A model generated the notes under the pieces. The model did no database searches, was not told the DNA's origin, and worked only from the letters and a program-made list of their open reading frames with translations. The position numbers and the translations under genes were made by a program. From Dipetalonema caudispina (Eukaryota; Nematoda; Chromadorea; Rhabditida; Onchocercidae): 64,000 bases of DNA. This document shows positions 26,101 to 38,300 of this stretch, one piece after another. The first letter of the stretch is position 1. Each line of letters opens with the position of its first letter. The stretch is taken from positions 1 to 64,000 of the forward strand of contig JABVXV010000057.1 of assembly GCA_013365325.1 (NCBI GenBank). The letters are read 5' to 3'.

Positions 26101-29100
26101 ATGTTCTTTTATTTAAAATGTTAAAATTATAGGAATTATGTTTGAACTGCTTTGTTATCTAAATTAGATTTATTTGTTTAAATTACCAATTACTCTTTGT
26201 TACATCATATAACAAACAATTTAAATTTAAATTTCATGTGCAGGCAGCGAAATTAAATCCATACAGCAGCAAAGCTTTCTTTTTTTTGGGATTAAGTTTG
26301 AAGACGAGAAATCGAATCAAAGCTATAGCTTGCTTGGAAAGAGCAGCAAAAATTCGTCCACAAGACGCAAAGGTAGAGCTAATCCAGCTAGAACTAAAGG
26401 AGTTAATTTTAGTTTTCTATGTTCTTTATTTAATTTAAGAAGGATAAAATCGAATATTTTGAAGTAGCATTGATAATATTCCTCTTCTCCTCTGAAAAAA
26501 CTGACCTGTAGATGTTCTGTTCTCTGATTTCAATTCTTTTTATGGCATGTTTTTTCTATTTTTAATTACTCAGTACTTAATGAATAAGTATTGTTATTTC
26601 GTTTCCTTTGAAAGATTGCGAAGCTATTAGACGAACTGCTCAGTTTGGAAGGTCGCAATGAAGATCTATTTAAACACATACTACAATACTCAAAAATGGT
26701 ACCTAAAGATCTTTGGGCGCGGAAAAGATTGGCATTACTGGAGCTTCAAAGTGGAAATGTTAGTTTTATTCTTTATTTAAGGTACTTTCTTTCACTGAAT
26801 CCTTCATTTGCATGCTATTAAAATCTTTAACAAATATTTAATCTGTTGGCTGTATGAGCGCGGGTTAGATAGAAATAAACGATTAAGCGACCCTTTTATA
26901 AATTCCTTATTGAAACCTGGAGTAGTCCTATATTAGTAGAAGCAATAATCAGATTATCGTGGCATTTAAATTTTAAGATCAAATTGTGAAAATGTGAGTG
27001 GGACTATGTCTTATTTTTGAATAATGTTGAGTTTAAAAATTTTTTTCGTTATGTTATTTTCTGAAACTCCGTTAAATTTTATAGATTGATGCAGCAATTG
27101 ATCAAATGCAGCATATTGTTGCACTTGATAAGACGGATGCTGGGATCTGGGTTACATTAGGAGATGCTTATAAAAGGCGTGGAAATTACCAAAGTGCCAT
27201 CAAAGCTTTTAAGGAAGCAATAGATCTTGAACCAGACAATGAAATTGCTCAAATTCAGGTTGGCGAGAATTTCTTTTCCACAGCTAACAAATCCTTTTCT
27301 AGGTTTAACTTCAAGCTATTCATATGAATTCAACTTTTTATTGCTGACGCTTTTACAAAATACTTCTATTGCTACTTTAGATACAAACCTTTTGCTGGAA
27401 AATTTATAGCAGTCGAGATGAGAACTGAGTTCTAGCGTGTGAAACTTTATCTTGTGATAGATTTGGGATATTAAATTTCAAAAGGATGCAAATTTCTACA
27501 GTCTATAGTTTTCTGAAAAATATAAAAGATTCTTAGTGGATAAACAATAACATTGATGGAATTCTATGGATAAATCATGATCGTCATTGGAAATGTTAAT
27601 TTTTTCTAGTTTATTCAAATGTGTCAAGTTACTGGCCAATTGGAAGAAGCAATTGAACAATGCTCGAAATTGGTAAGACGTGTTGAAAGTGGCCAAAGTA
27701 AAACAACTTGTGTCTACCTATTATATGCCGAATCCATCCTGAAACTAGCTCGAAATTCGACATACTCCGTGCAACTTGACCTCCTAAATAAATTTTTCGG
27801 CTTGGTTGAAAAAATTTTTGATCGGAATCCGGGATTTATATTGCCCTTCAAATTTGCTGCTGATGCGCTTCTGTTAGCATCCAGGTATCACGTTGATACT
27901 TTTCAACATTTCGAATTCCCTAAAACCTGGAAAATCGGGTCAGTGCCGGATGCAGTTGAATTAGCTATTCGTTTCTATTGCTTTATGGTAAAAACACGTC
28001 CGAACTGGGCTAGTGCTTGGAATGATTTGGGTGTTGCTTTATTACGGAAATGCCAACTAATGGAAGATAACTCCGGATATGCGAAGTAAGTTTATTCATT
28101 CTTGTTTCGATAATATCCTCATTTATTACCTTCTTCAGTAGTTTTTGATGTTACGCCTGAAATGAATAGTTGCAGTTAGTATGAAGAAGTTAGAAAAGCA
28201 AAGTGATAAAAACAATTGCACCGCAAGTTTAGGAATCAAGCTGAGTTCCAGTCTTTTTCTGACTCATCGTCTATCATAAATCTCATTTTTGCTGAAGAAA
28301 AATGTTTTGTAATTTTTGCAATGAAATTTGATTTATATCCTTTAAGATCAAGCGGCTTAATCACTTATATTTAAAATGAACATGATGCTTCTTTCATCTT
28401 TTGCGATTTTTTGACTCTAATAAAGTTCATTTAACTGGTCGCTTCGACTCGAAGCTGGAGTCAGCCTTTCAAATCTTGATCTAATATATGCAACCACAAC
28501 ATTTATAAGCTACTTACTGAAGGATAACTGTAAGGTGAAAATTTCTACACGGATTTTAATCTAATATATGCAGCCTTGTCGAATGTTTTAAACGTGCCAT
28601 CAAACTTTGCTTATCGAAAACAACGAAATCGACATATTGGACAAATCTTTCGGAAGCGGTCGGATTCTCAGGGAATGCTTTCATGGTACAGCATTGCCTT
28701 ATACGAGCTTTACAATTAAACATAAAAAACGATACTGCTTGGTTTTTACTTGGCTTGTTGTATCTGAAGTTCACTCAGGTTCGTTCAGTGAATTTTTTAA
28801 TTTTGATGTGATGAAAATGGAAAGTTTATTATTGAGCAGAAATGGAAGAAAGTAGAACCTTCTACAAGGGTAGAAGAAAAACTTATATGTTACTTTTTTG
28901 AATTAGGAAACTTTCAATTATGCATTTTATATTTAAAGTAGTTTTTTCTGTGAAAGATTTTATGCATGAAGTTGTATATTAAGCATGCGGTATTTGCAGT
29001 TTGATTTAGCGCGACAGGCTCTCAATATGGCTCAGAAAATTAATCCCGAATCAGCCGAAATTTGGTGTGTTTTGGTAAATATTTTATGATGTTTTTCTAA

Positions 29101-31685
29101 GCCTTACATGTTTTATTCTTTCAGCAATCGGTGATTTGTCTCTAAGCGTCTTATATTTGTGGGAAGAAATAGTATATTTCGGTGGCAGCACAGATTTTGA
29201 TATAAATGAATAAATGAAATCATTAGAAACAATCTGATATATCATTATTTTGCTGTATAATTTATTCCAGGCCACAATGGCAGAAGTAGAAAATCACTAT
29301 GATACGATGGATTTGTATAGACATTCGTTAACTTTGAGACCAACTGTAAGTTACGTTAGCATTATTTATATAAATTTAACTTCAGGATTTGCCTTCGAAG
29401 CTTCCGTATGTGTTTGTCAAAGGTGTTTGTTATACAAATCCAGATATCTGATATTTTAGGAACTAGCGGTGAAAAAGTATACATATTATCTGATGAAAAA
29501 TTTGGCCGAAGGTAAACAATCTGATGATGCAACAATGTTTGATTTTGAATCCATCCACGAAATTATTGGTTCGTTTTTCATTTAAGTAGTCCAAAGTATA
29601 AAGTTTTCGAAGCATTAATATTTATGTTGTGGTAAACTGTGAATGGTGCTGTGTCTTTTTTGGCTACATTTTTTAGATGTTTTTCGAGCCTTTCGTTCTC
29701 CAGTACACTTGAATTAAGAGAAATATTATTCGGTAAACTCATATTTCATGGAATTATCTCCAGGAATAAGTAAGCGTACTGATGAATTTATTTTCTTCGT
29801 AAGCTTATTGGCTGAATATTTTTGGTATATGGATTATGCGATGCATTATATTAATTGTTGTCATGATTGGCCGAATGAGGACATTTGCAAATTACATAAA
29901 CAACGAATAGCATTGCGAAGGTAAGATTTTTAACCGTGTCAACAAAAACCATTTCAAGTCTTTCAGTCTCATCTCCATTCTTTCTTTTACTATTTTTATA
30001 AAATGTCAAAAGCTTTGCATGATTTCTTAATATTGAAATGTAGCTATGTCATAGAAAGTATCTTGAAATTTTTTGTGGACTTCAAAAGTAATGTTTAAAG
30101 AACGTACACCGATTGCTTGCTTGTCTTGAAATATTATTTACCTTTTGGAAGTTAAAGGTTTTTGCCATTTTGTTTATATCTTTGTTTGTAATTTTTATTT
30201 TTTTTTTTAAAGTGGCAATCAACAGCTGTTGGAAAAAGTAGATACACTTCAAAATTTATCTATCCTGTATTCATCGACTACACTCGAGATCTATGGTTTG
30301 TTCAGCAATTTTTATTGACATTTATCCAAGATCTTCTGGTAGTTTTTCTTAGTATTTACCAGCTGACAAGCCGTATTTCATTTTATATTAAGAGTACTGT
30401 ATGTGTATAATTTCATTAAGTTTTTGGATTTATGAAAGAGTTAGAACTCTGTGAGTCTGTAGGATGATGAAGTTGAAATTTAATTAAGTACATATGATAA
30501 TTGTAAGAGAATAAACTGAACACAAGAACTTATTGAGGTTAAAATAAAAAAATTTGATAAATGAAATTAAAATAAGTTCATTTTGATTACCTTCTGGTCT
30601 TTGAATACACATTAGGTTCTATTATTCATAGATCGAACTACAGTATCTCAGCTTTGTTTGAATACCTAACAATAAATTTAGTTTATTTTTCGATTACTTC
30701 TTTGGTTTTTGAATACAATTTTTCATTTACCCTTTTCTTTCCCTTGTATACATGAGGAGAACAAAGAAAGAGATGTAGATGTTCTCCTAAATTGTCATTA
30801 ATAAATTTAAATTTAGAGAAATTACTGCTGGAAAGTTCGGTTTATGCGCAGCTTTTCTCGGCTCTCGAACGAAATGATGTTGAATATTTTCGTGCAATTT
30901 CGATGGATTTGAAAAATAAAATACAAGTTCCTCTTTTCATTGCTGCCGTTCTTTGTTTTCAGAAAGTAAGTTTTCAAAAGAATCATTTTTTTTTTTTTTA
31001 TTTTACTCCAATTCATTAAGGATGTTACGATAAAGAGTGATGAAATTTGGAACACTTTTCTGCTATTTATTCCGACAGAATCAGGGTGTTTGCATGAAGA
31101 AGGTTCTTTAAAGGCTCTAAAATATCGGGATGACTCATCATTCTTTGTAGAAACTGAATGATGATTTCGTTAATGTTCTGCGCGATGTAAGGCCACGTCA
31201 TCAGATTGTCCTCGTTTACCCTGCTTGTAAGCAGCAGGATGAAACTGATGAATTTTCGTATAATATAAAGGAAGAATTGGGCGAAAAAACTATTGTACGA
31301 TATGACAATATGTCAAAGGTATGGTACTTACATGGAATTCAAAAAATTTGCGTGTTTTGTTTTTTCAAATCTTTTCTTAGAATTTTTGAGACATTAAACA
31401 AATAGCTTCGTTTAGTGAAGCGGTGATTGCCGTGATATGGAGGACTAACAATATAAATCATAATATAGACGGTTTTCAACCGTAGACAAGTATAATATCA
31501 AGGACTAATAGTATCCAGGTAACTTCTGAACGTTATCAGTGAAGTTAACACGACATTGATTATATCCGGATTAAGTTTCTGAACTTTTATTTCAGCGACT
31601 GTGCGATCTGTTGACATTGCAAGTTGAGCAGCACTGTGTAGCGAAAGACACTGAAGCAACTGCCCAAGTTGACGAGGAAATGTAA
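23176..31685 (+). CDS. ttc-37: SKI3/TTC37 homologue, TPR scaffold of the Ski complex
   Basis: SKI3 holds the SKI2 helicase and SKI8 and feeds mRNA to the cytoplasmic exosome. Twenty-one exons join in frame: 23176-23256, 23485-23714, 23921-24098, 24191-24280, 24396-24667, 24881-25127, 25233-25371, 25793-25920, 26244-26372, 26615-26758, 27085-27258, 27610-28085, 28574-28778, 29000-29074, 29271-29345, 29460-29568, 29764-29920, 30213-30295, 30817-30965, 31151-31318, 31596-31685; about 1132 aa (human TTC37 is longer, 1564). The N-terminus (LLKTIRQHIDAKEFKKAGEI, then AISYYKKATELDADKPLAWQ) matches the TTC37 start. TPR repeats recur throughout, e.g. AAKLNPYSSKAFFFLGLSLK, ACLERAAKIRPQDAK and GIWVTLGDAYKRRGNYQ. 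The C-terminal third has the TTC37-type pattern WASAWNDLGVALL...ECFKRAIKL. Exon 3 could also begin at 23903, adding six residues in frame. Exon 6 has an upstream acceptor at 24775, but using it creates an immediate stop. Identification is firm; individual small exons could shift. Confidence 0.92.
28479..28574 (+). repeat. Direct repeat around the exon 13 acceptor of SKI3
   Basis: The 15-mer ATCTAATATATGCA occurs twice, at about 28480-28494 and about 28558-28572. Only the second copy ends in a usable AG (TGCAG, exon 13 starts at 28574); the first ends in AA and is dead as a splice site. Confidence 0.6.
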
Positions 31686-32205
31686 AACTTTATTAGATGC
31701 CTTAATTTCCTAAATTACTTCTATATAGAATAAGGGAGATGTTGGATGTACATAGAGAAAAATCTACCTCTGTTATGAAGTGGGTGAGGTTTTAAAATCT
31801 AATTGATTATTTGCCATACTTTGTTTTATTATTGTAGTTGTTATTTTTGGCTTTGTGTTTGTGATGTATAATTTATTTTTCAAACCCGGAAACACCTTTA
31901 AAATATGTTTGTAAAGTCTGAAATTCTGAGTAAACGTAAGCCATGTGCACAAACTGTGGTTTGATCAAGCTGAAGTCGTTTGAAGTAATAGAAAGCCATA
32001 CTAGCGGACGAATAAAGTGGGATGGTTTGATGACTAATGTTTCAATTTTTATTTATCGAATCTTACTAGAGAGACACAAATTTTTTTGGTTATGGACTTA
32101 ACAACTAGTACCAGATTCGAAAGGCATTCTTCTTCAGTTATACCGGATATCTTCACTTATTTCGATAATACTTTCTGATATGCAAAGAAATCATAACCCC
32201 AAATC

Positions 32206-32307
32206 ATGCCGGCACAGCGTAATGAATTGGGAAATGAAGTTCAAATTACTTCTTTTTTCCTGAGCCGATGGCACCCCTATATCATTGAACAGCTGTTGAT
32301 CATCTAA
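32206..32307 (+). CDS. Candidate 33-aa small ORF
   Basis: An ATG-started ORF of 33 codons with balanced composition (begins MPAQRNELGNEVQ, contains SRWHPY) lies in a locally GC-richer patch of an otherwise AT-rich spacer. No homologue is recognised, no splice partner could be joined, and the length is within chance expectation. It lies after the SKI3 poly(A) signal, so it would need its own transcript. Confidence 0.2.
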   Translation: MPAQRNELGNEVQITSFFLSRWHPYIIEQLLII

Positions 32308-32537
32308 TCTTCAGGCGCTGTTAAGTCAATTTTGTAACTGCAAGCAGTCGTTTTTTGCTAAAATGATTACGTAATGTAGGAGATAATTTATAAAAGAACG
32401 ACCTAATTTTTGATGGCGATCATTCTGTTCAGTTCTTGACACCACCATCTTTCTACCCTATCATACAACAAAATATAGGTCGATGTTTGCTACAAGGATT
32501 GGAAGGCATGTATACGTTGGTTGACCCACTATAACAC

Positions 32538-32545
32538 TATAAAAG
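32538..32545 (+). promoter_or_regulatory. TATA-box-like TATAAAAG
   Basis: TATAAAAGGGG is a strong TATA match in a GC-richer patch, about 1.06 kb before the collagen start. No obvious gene begins right after it, so it may drive an untranslated RNA or a long leader, or be chance. Confidence 0.3.
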
Positions 32546-33606
32546 GGGATCATTCGAGATTTGCAATGATATTCGAAGCGTAGATTTATAGACAGTAGTA
32601 GTAGCATCTTAAAATGATTGATTCTTCTTGCTTATAAACTTATTTGTCTGCACAAGTGAAGATTTATACAAATTTTTATGACTGGTCTGTAGGAGTATTG
32701 GATAATAATTAATACTTTTTATTCTTTTAACCTTAGCAGGCTTTTTTATTTAAATTCTAATTATAGTTCGTTCCTTGTTATGGATGTAAATTGTTTGAAA
32801 GAGTAGTAAACAACCGGAACATTTACCTCTAATATAAAAGCCACTAGAGTTAAATAAGTTGCTGAACTGTTTTTTGGGATAAGTTACAAATTGAACAGAT
32901 CGTAAGCAATTAAATATATAAGAAATTGAAAAAAAAGATATAATTGGAATGAATCCTTGTTCCACAAGATGATCCTACTGATTAAAACGTTTGGATATTT
33001 TAAATTATCCAAAAAAAAAAAAAAAAACTTGGTGAGACTTTAAATAATTTGCACATGATTGAAATTTGAATGTCAGTATTTCTGCATACCAGTTAAATCG
33101 ATTTCCCTTAGTTTTCAGTAATTTATTGAAGGAAATTTGGTTTTGTTGTCTTATCTTTCTTGTAATATCTACTACCATTTGCAATTAATGACTGAATAAT
33201 CAACTTCTTTGTTTTCAACAAATATTTAAATGAACAACCAAATAAATCAAAAGTGAGTACATAAATAGATTTGAATTTCAGGATTTGTGCAATTTTTGCG
33301 ATCAGTTTAGTTGATAAATCGCAGTTTTACTTAAATACCTGAATGAATCATTTATAAGTTTTCCAATTGTCTATAATCATAAATGTAAGCCATTCATGTA
33401 GAATCTTTATTTTACGTAATTAATCCGTAAGGTTACTTGCCACTTCATTATGCCCAGATTTAGTCCAACAAAATAAGATATCAATTGACGCAAAGATAAG
33501 TATTCGTAAGTAAAATATGATGAAGCGTATGTAATATGAACACACTATTCGTTATCTTTCACACTTGATATTTACTGTTAGCATCATTTATAGTGCTTTT
33601 TAAGAA

Positions 33607-35309
33607 ATGGATATTCCGGACCGGAAACGACGTTCTTTGAAACCTGTTGCTTTTGCAGCTGTTGCATTTTCCACTATATCAGTGATGTGCTGTGTGATTA
33701 CATTACCTATTATTTACAGTCATGTGCAAAGTGTTCAATCCTTCATGCAAAATGAAATTGACTACTGTAAAGTAAATGATCAATTAAATCGATTAATCAG
33801 ACAAATCCTTGATTATTAAATTATTTTTGTCACATTTTATCTCTATATATTTACAGTTATTTGTAAATATTTTAAAAGTTTTAATTGATTAATCAAATCA
33901 AAGTCAACCGATAAGCAAATTACGACATTGTTTCAATTTTTTAGACCAGATTGATGATTGCGGCAATACCTTCAAAATTGAGCGATCACTTTTCTCATTT
34001 AAATTGGTTAATTCAATTCAGTTATCTCAGCCGTAAATTTTGCAATGCTAGAAAATCTGAAGGAAATGAATTTTTGAATTATCCTAAATTTGTCAAAATT
34101 CTTCAGACTCGTTCACGAGACATGTGGAAAGAAATGGTACAATTGCAAACAATTACTTCTTCAATAGCTGCCACTGCAATATCGCGTAAAAAACGTCAGT
34201 TTGTTACAAAAAAGGAAGAGGAATTAAGCGCACCAACCGCTGGAAGTTGCTGTACATGTCAAGTTGGACCACCAGGACCACCTGGTCCTCCGGGACGTGA
34301 TGGACGACCTGGGTCAGTAGCACATCTTTTCAGCTTAATTTCAAAGTTATATCAGAGAAGTTGCAGTCTTTTTTTTAAAAGTAGGTTATTCTTTTTCCAA
34401 TGGTATTTTTCGTTCAGGCGCTTGATATTCACGATTGATTATCGATTGGCTTTTGATTTCCTTTAGTTATCTGCTAGGCTCGTGATATGCTTGCTGTTTG
34501 ATTATTCTGATTACTAAAGTAAGTAGGTTTTGGCGTGTCTGAAAATTACGGAAGCATTAAGCTTATTAATTGGAGAATTTTTCAGATCACCAGGACGACC
34601 AGGTAATCCAGGTTCACCAGGCCGTGACGGTAGTTTGCTTCCTGGACCGCCTCCAAAGCCACCATGCCAGAAATGTCCACCTGGACCGCCTGGACCACCT
34701 GGACCTCCTGGACCAAAAGGTTTACCTGGACCTCAAGGGGATGCTGGAATTCCAGGTGATCTTTAGTGATCTTTATTGCAGTGTCAGAATTCACTTAGAA
34801 GTGACAGAGATGATTTCGGGAATTCACTCTAATGAGTGTTTTTACCAGCGACCTTTATTGATATTACCATTTATTATAGGAATTGATGGTGCGCCTGGTT
34901 TGCCCGGACCACCAGGGCCTCAAGGACCACAAGGATCACCAGGATTGCCGGGTGAAAAGGGACCTCCAGGAGAACCAGGAAAGATTATAAATGGTGCTCC
35001 ACCTGGTCCACCAGGACCTCCTGGACCTCCTGGACCTCAAGGTAAGCATCATGACAAATTCATTTTTTCTTTTTATTCAATTTTAAATCAAATAGAAGTA
35101 ATATTTTAGGACCTCCTGGACCTCCTGGACGAGATGGCCAGCCGGGTAAACCAGGGCCACCAGGACCTTCGGGTGATCCAGGAGAGAAAGGCGTGGATGG
35201 TCTACCAGGACCGCATGGACCAGCAGGACCCAGAGGACCACCAGGACAACCCGGTTCATGTGATCATTGTTCTCCACCGAGGACCGGTTCCGGCTCTCTA
35301 CTTAGATAG
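33607..35309 (+). CDS. Cuticle collagen
   Basis: This encodes a structural collagen of the nematode cuticle, made by the hypodermis and cross-linked outside the cell. Five exons join in frame: 33607-33771, 34107-34312, 34586-34755, 34880-35041, 35110-35309, giving 300 aa, the usual family length. In order: a short basic N-terminus, a membrane/signal-anchor segment (about 12-36, [20 protein letters not shown]), the conserved [19 protein letters not shown] block, a subtilisin-type cleavage site RKKR (82-85), a CCTC cluster (103-106), a first Gly-X-Y block, a CQKC pair (151-154), two longer Gly-X-Y blocks separated by a non-collagenous KIINGAP break, and a terminal CDHC pair (285-288) with a 12-residue tail. 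Introns 3 and 4 both split Gly codons as G/GN. The order and Cys clusters are those of C. elegans col genes, but the exact orthologue cannot be named. AATAAA at 35374-35379 is a likely poly(A) signal. Confidence 0.96.
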
Positions 35310-35373
35310 GAATTTTATAACGATTCCATTTTTTCTCTCCAGATTTATATTTTTCGTCTTTTATCACGAATCT

Positions 35374-35379
35374 AATAAA
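35374..35379 (+). terminator. Poly(A) signal AATAAA of the collagen gene
   Basis: A canonical hexamer 65 nt after the collagen stop codon, the expected distance for a short nematode 3' UTR. Confidence 0.6.
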
Positions 35380-38300
35380 TGCATCCAATATGCCTCCACA
35401 AGATCGTTTTGCCTTATTCATTGGCATCCTTTCGATGACACGCCGATACGCGAAATATAGGCCATAGCTTTAACGTATCGTAGCCTGCCCTCGACCTCAA
35501 TTGTCGAAATACATACACATTTCCGATCAGAAAATTGTATTCTCCCAATACAACTGTGAAAGAAATATCTTTCTCAATACAGTGATAAATGAAATTAAGA
35601 ATTTATCAATTTGTTTTGGAAATTCTCATGAATAAGCATTTTTATCTTTTTATGGTTATCTTCTTCCTTACAACATTAAAACCGGGGAAACTTAATTGAT
35701 TCTTCCAGAAAATTGTGAATCGGAAATTTTCCAATTGCTTTTAATGATAAGACTACCTGTTTGTATCATTTCAAGATTATCAGCTTACCATGGATAAACA
35801 AAAATACAATTCAATTGATTTAACTAAACGAAAAGATCAGAACCGATGGTATATAATACCGGTCGTTGAATTTTTTCGTGTAAATAATTGTTGCATTTCC
35901 TCTTTTTAGGAAAGCTATAGCAAAATGTCTCCGGAAAATTGTAAGTTAGAATTGTAATGAGAAAATGAGAAAGAGATAATTGGGTTTATTGTTTGAGAAG
36001 TTTTAAATTCAAACATTGAGTGAATGAGGATGAGTCATTTGGCTGTCAAGTAAACATAGTGCAATTGAATTTGCTCATTTGAAAAAATGGCTTCTGTCCT
36101 TTTAATGAGATTAGCCAAGTTATTGGAAGAAGGAAAAAAAAGGAAAGAATGGGAAGTTTTCGTCCGTTAAGTGAAAATTTCAACTATATAGATTTCATCA
36201 TTGTTGTCGATCTTCTTAAAACAGATGCGATCCGAATTCTTTTAACATTTTACTTCTCGGAAATTCGAAACCTAGGTTTGAGTTCAAATTCAATACTTTA
36301 TGTAAATTTTCCAACTATTAAATTTTTTAATTCCACTTTTTTTTGTGTTTCAAGAATTGACATCGAACACTGTTTAATCGATTATATTGTGAAACTTCGT
36401 TTTCTTTTTTTTGACAGTAATTTAATTAACTTAAATAGCCAAGTACTCCAACTTGAACAAGTTAAAAAAAAAACAATCAATTCAGTTGGCATAATGTTCG
36501 AATCTTTTTTTGCATGAATTCTTTGCGCAAAAAATTTTCATTTATAATTTAATGTGCACATTATCACTTGTGATTTTTTACGCCAAAAAGGTTGTTTTTA
36601 TGAACATTTTCGTAATTGATGTACTTCCTATATTTTGTGCTTCTTCTAATATTTTGTAGGAAATAATTTTTAAAAAACTTTAATATTGCTAAGGGAATTG
36701 AGGTACTTGTCTGAATAAAAGTTCGCATTCTTGTTAATCACTAAAACAAAAAAAAAAAACCATTTTCACTTTTTAAAATCATTTTAAAAACTTAATAAAT
36801 ATTTTTCGAAGTTAGATTTTTATATATGTATTTAATTTTACTAAATGATCTCATCACTTCATAAAAAAAAAACTTTCGGTGCTGGACAAATGAAATTTTC
36901 TATTCTTCTTAACTCCAAAATTAAATAAGCTAATAAGGAGAGAAATTTTTGGTTGAGCAAGATGACGAGAATATTGATCCATAGTTCATTCATTTGTAAG
37001 AAATTTTCAAATCGGATCGATAGCTTTTCTGAAACTCTCTCCAACAATGAATGAATAAATAATTCTGTTCTATTGTACAGCTGAGCTCCTATGAATAAAT
37101 TCTTTCTTTTTTTTAAATAATTTTTCAGGGATTATTAAGAATATTAGATAAGAAAAAGTAGGGAGAATCGGTTGGAATGAAGGAATACGAGGATTCTTTG
37201 ACGAAAACTTGGAGAGAGAAAAATTTGGTTATGAGGAAAATTCACTCCATCCAATGAGTATTCCACCATTGAGAAATTACACTCTCTCAACAGTTTAACC
37301 CAATTTCTTCCTGTAGTTTATGAATACAGTATTTAACTCTTAGTGATTTCATTACGACTTGACAGATAATATGGTATTATGTTCTCGTCGTATTTTTGTT
37401 CATAACTTTGCTAACAATGAAATTTCTTGAAATTATCAGAATTACTGTTATATAAGGGATTCGCTTTTGTTTGACAGCTCTACATGACAATTTTTCAACC
37501 TAGCGATTCTCTTCGAAACTTTTGGATGATTAGTTATCAGCTCATTTATTCCCTGATCATCAATAGACTTTCATTATCATCTAATATTCTTAGATTGGAA
37601 TAGCTTATTCGGCTTTTAAAAATTTTGATCCGAAGATTTCGGAACCTAAATTCTTTTTTTTTACTTCTTTTACAAGACTAGTACTGATGAATCTCATTTA
37701 CTACTAAATTTTTACTGCACCAAAACATGACATATATAATTGTTATCGACTAGGACTTAAAAAAGTTCATCATGTAAACTTTAGTCCAAAATTCGATTGG
37801 AAATGAGACAAATCGGTGATATTATCATTGAAGTCTAGGATGATTCGTCAAAACTAATAGACATTTAAGTTTTAGAGAGCAATTAAGAAACTTGGAAAAC
37901 ACACTTTGTTCTATTGTTCCAACCCTTTTTTTTCATTATCTTACCTTTCCTGCCAAAATTTTAATTTTTGAAATATCAGGTAAGTTTGCTTTTTTCTACC
38001 AGAAGCATATGAGTTTTTGATACAGCAATGATTGATAAATATTGGAGGAGAAGTCATTTATTTTTGTGAATGTCTGGCCTCTCTTTTCAGTCCTCAATTT
38101 TCAATGCCTTCATTTTGTTATGTCGATTATGCATTAATGTTATTCAATTCAGAAGAAAAAGAAATGGCTAATTTTATATTTATTTCATTTCCCGCAATAG
38201 CTTTCAAGTTCTTATCCTTCCAATTCCCTCTTTCTTTTCAAATTTTTCCCTTTCTCTAAAAATTAGACTATTTATTGTTTGCAATCATTAAGTCCGTTAA

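Larger units (their letters stand above)
31686..33606 (+). other. Intergenic region between SKI3 and collagen
   Basis: It contains the SKI3 3' UTR with a likely poly(A) signal AATAAA at 32011-32016. Base composition then rises at about 32190-32560, where a 33-codon ORF and a TATA-like box are found (listed separately). The rest is AT-rich with a poly(A) run near 33010-33027. A TTTATAG acceptor at about 33588-33594 just before the collagen ATG fits trans-splicing. Confidence 0.6.

Noticed and set aside
34582..35277. Minus-strand and off-frame ORFs over the collagen
   Set aside because: They are shadows of the Gly-X-Y repeat, which is open in several frames because of its codon periodicity.
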